From an uncultured Solobacterium sp. (GTDB taxonomy: Bacteria; Bacillota_I; Bacilli_A; Erysipelotrichales; Erysipelotrichaceae): 14,775 nt of DNA. The notes beneath the pieces were generated by a model. That model was not told the DNA's origin. It searched no databases and saw only the letters and a list, made by a program, of their open reading frames with translations. Positions 13,563 through 14,775 of this stretch are shown one piece after another. A program made the position numbers and the translations under genes. The stretch covers positions 1 to 14,775 of the forward strand of contig USIC01000004.1 of the NCBI GenBank assembly GCA_900554555.1, read 5' to 3'. The number at the start of each line of letters is the position of its first letter. Position 1 is the first letter of the stretch.

Positions 13563-14198
13563 ATGAAATTTACAAAATTAATGTTGGCAATGTTATTGGT
13601 ATTAGCAGGATGTGGTAAGGCAACACCTGAAGCACAAGCTAAGAAAACAGCAGAAACATTTATAAATGCATTAGATTCTGGAGATACAGAAAAAGCGAAG
13701 GAAGAATCCAGTGAAGATGTTCAAAAGATGTGCGATGCGATTGAATCTTCCTTTAAAACACCAGCAAGTTTTTCATCAACAGATTTATCTGATGATGCGA
13801 AGAAAAAGTTAGCTGAAATTGAAAAGGAAATTAGAACTTCCTCATTTGAAAATCCAAAAATCAAAGATGTGAAAGAAGTAAATGAGAGAAAGTATGAAGT
13901 AACTTTCTCAATGGATTTTTTAGATACAGCTGATATTAAAAAGTATTTTACAGGTGAAGAGTATAAAGCGTTAATTTCTACACTATCTGTTGAAGCAACG
14001 GAAATGCAGAAGAAAGATGGCGATGAGGCTGCTAAAAAGTACATGATGGAACAGCTTGTAGATAAGATTTATTCTGTTTATACAGAAAAGTTAAAAGATA
14101 AGAAGTATAACAATGAGGATTCGATTATCACTCTTGAACAACAAGATGATGGAAAGTGGTTTGTGACAGATATTAAAGACGCAAAACAAGGAAAGTAA
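13563..14198 (+). CDS. Lipoprotein of unknown function
   Basis: A 211-residue secreted lipoprotein. ATG 13563 follows GAGGT; the GTG at 13551 is part of that SD. The N terminus is a short lipoprotein signal peptide with lipobox Leu-Ala-Gly-Cys17, so the mature protein would be anchored through Cys17. The remainder is highly charged and helix-rich (Lys/Glu/Asp), with an early segment AEAQ-like (TPEAQAKKTAETFINALDSGD) and a C-terminal DDGKWFVTDIK. That pattern recalls NTF2-like or DUF4878-type lipoproteins, in which a short helix-led domain ends in a 'dGkWkv' strand. I cannot assign a function. It is followed after 19 nt by an oxidoreductase gene, probably co-transcribed. Confidence 0.85.
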   Translation: MKFTKLMLAMLLVLAGCGKATPEAQAKKTAETFINALDSGDTEKAKEESSEDVQKMCDAIESSFKTPASFSSTDLSDDAKKKLAEIEKEIRTSSFENPKIKDVKEVNERKYEVTFSMDFLDTADIKKYFTGEEYKALISTLSVEATEMQKKDGDEAAKKYMMEQLVDKIYSVYTEKLKDKKYNNEDSIITLEQQDDGKWFVTDIKDAKQGK

Positions 14199-14217
14199 AA
14201 AACTAGAGGGATTTACG

Positions 14218-14775
14218 ATGATAAAGAAGAGAATTGCATATATTGGTGCAGGACCTGCAACGTTATATAGTATTCAGACACTTTTAAAACTTGGTGAATA
14301 TGATGTTGAAGTATTTGATATGAATGACCGTGCTGGTGGTGCTTGTTATACAGGAATTCCACAGTTTCGCTTCAATACAAGTTTTATCGATAAGTTGATG
14401 GATGAACTCACATCTGCAGGTGTAGAATTTCATTTCCAAACAACAATTGGAAAAGATATTCCATTTAGTGACTTACAAAAGAAGTTTGACCGTATTGTAG
14501 TCGCAATCGGCGCCCAGGTAGAAAACATGTTTGGTCTTGAAGCGAAAGGTGGCTGTATTGCAGGGTTAACCTTACTGCATGATTTAAACATTAAACACAT
14601 GCATGATTTCTACAAGGAAAATTACAAACACGCTGTTGTATGGGGTGGTGGTAATGTTGCGATGGACTGCTCAAGAAGTCTTGTGCGTATCATGGATGAT
14701 GTAAAAATTATTTATCGTCGTAGCGAAGCGGAGATGCCAGCGCACAAGGGAGAAATCAAAGATGCACGCAATGAA
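14218..14775 (+). CDS. GltD-like FAD/NAD(P) oxidoreductase, 5' part (3' end outside window)
   Basis: ATG 14218 follows AGAGGG, and the frame stays open to the last base (186 codons). The N terminus is a Rossmann FAD-binding motif, IAYIGAGPATLYS, where the last Gly of GxGxxG is Thr. FDMNDRAGGACYTGIPQFR follows, a pattern of glutamate synthase small subunit and related reductases. A second nucleotide-binding motif, VVWGGGNVAMDCSRSL (about 141-156), is for NAD(P)H, with IYRRSEAEMPAH after it, diagnostic for the GltD-like family. The N-terminal Fe-S domain of GltD (about 130 residues with Cys clusters) is missing, so this is a stand-alone flavin module. The electron acceptor is unknown. Confidence 0.85.
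   Translation, partial: MIKKRIAYIGAGPATLYSIQTLLKLGEYDVEVFDMNDRAGGACYTGIPQFRFNTSFIDKLMDELTSAGVEFHFQTTIGKDIPFSDLQKKFDRIVVAIGAQVENMFGLEAKGGCIAGLTLLHDLNIKHMHDFYKENYKHAVVWGGGNVAMDCSRSLVRIMDDVKIIYRRSEAEMPAHKGEIKDARNE

Noticed and set aside
1..14775. CRISPR arrays, prophage genes, defence systems
   Set aside because: No regularly spaced direct repeats, and no phage structural, nuclease-helicase or toxin-antitoxin genes seen; the only mobile element is the IS110 copy.

Overview
The window looks like a chromosomal segment of a low-GC Gram-positive bacterium (Firmicutes). Genes are AT-rich with strong AGGAGG-type ribosome binding sites, sigmaA-like promoters and intrinsic terminators. The gene content (LytTR/AgrC-type two-component pair, class I fructose-bisphosphate aldolase, Dlt-like operon, D-Asp/Lys-type peptidoglycan cassette) would fit an Erysipelotrichia-like or related lineage, but the taxon is inference only.

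Layout. 1-1440: the end of a LytTR response regulator and a translationally coupled AgrC-like sensor kinase, closed by a terminator. About 1564-3035: an IS110-family element whose transposase is on the minus strand. It is bounded by an imperfect two-block inverted repeat and has an approximately 160-nt leader that could encode a bridge RNA. 3135-4650: msrB (+) and a class I aldolase, fda (-), converge on a shared bidirectional terminator; the fda promoter carries a palindrome at its start point. 4717-7599: an MBOAT - acyl carrier protein - SGNH esterase operon in dltB-dltC-dltD order, with no adenylating ligase (dltA) in view. 7603-9154: an L,D-transpeptidase (-) with its own terminator and promoter. 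9186-13352: a small two-pass membrane protein of unknown function, then a tight three-gene run: ATP-grasp ligase of D-aspartate ligase type, aspartate racemase, and MurE. 13358-13507: tRNA-Thr(CGU) on the minus strand with its own promoter and terminator. 13535-14775: a lipoprotein, then a GltD-like FAD/NAD(P) oxidoreductase that runs off the right edge.

How the genes work together. The centre of the window is a cell-envelope neighbourhood. MurE adds the third stem-peptide residue (probably Lys, since the DAP-type DNPR motif is absent). The racemase makes D-Asp, and the ATP-grasp ligase would attach it to the Lys side chain, giving a Lys-D-Asp cross-bridge. The L,D-transpeptidase acts on the same polymer. 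The MBOAT/ACP/SGNH trio would esterify an extracytoplasmic glycan or teichoic-type polymer with an acyl or aminoacyl group, but its activating ligase must be encoded elsewhere. The most interesting items are this ligase-less dlt-like operon, the D-Asp bridge cassette with its unusual MurE motif, and the IS110 element with nested inverted repeats and a candidate bridge RNA. No CRISPR array, prophage or obvious defence island is present.
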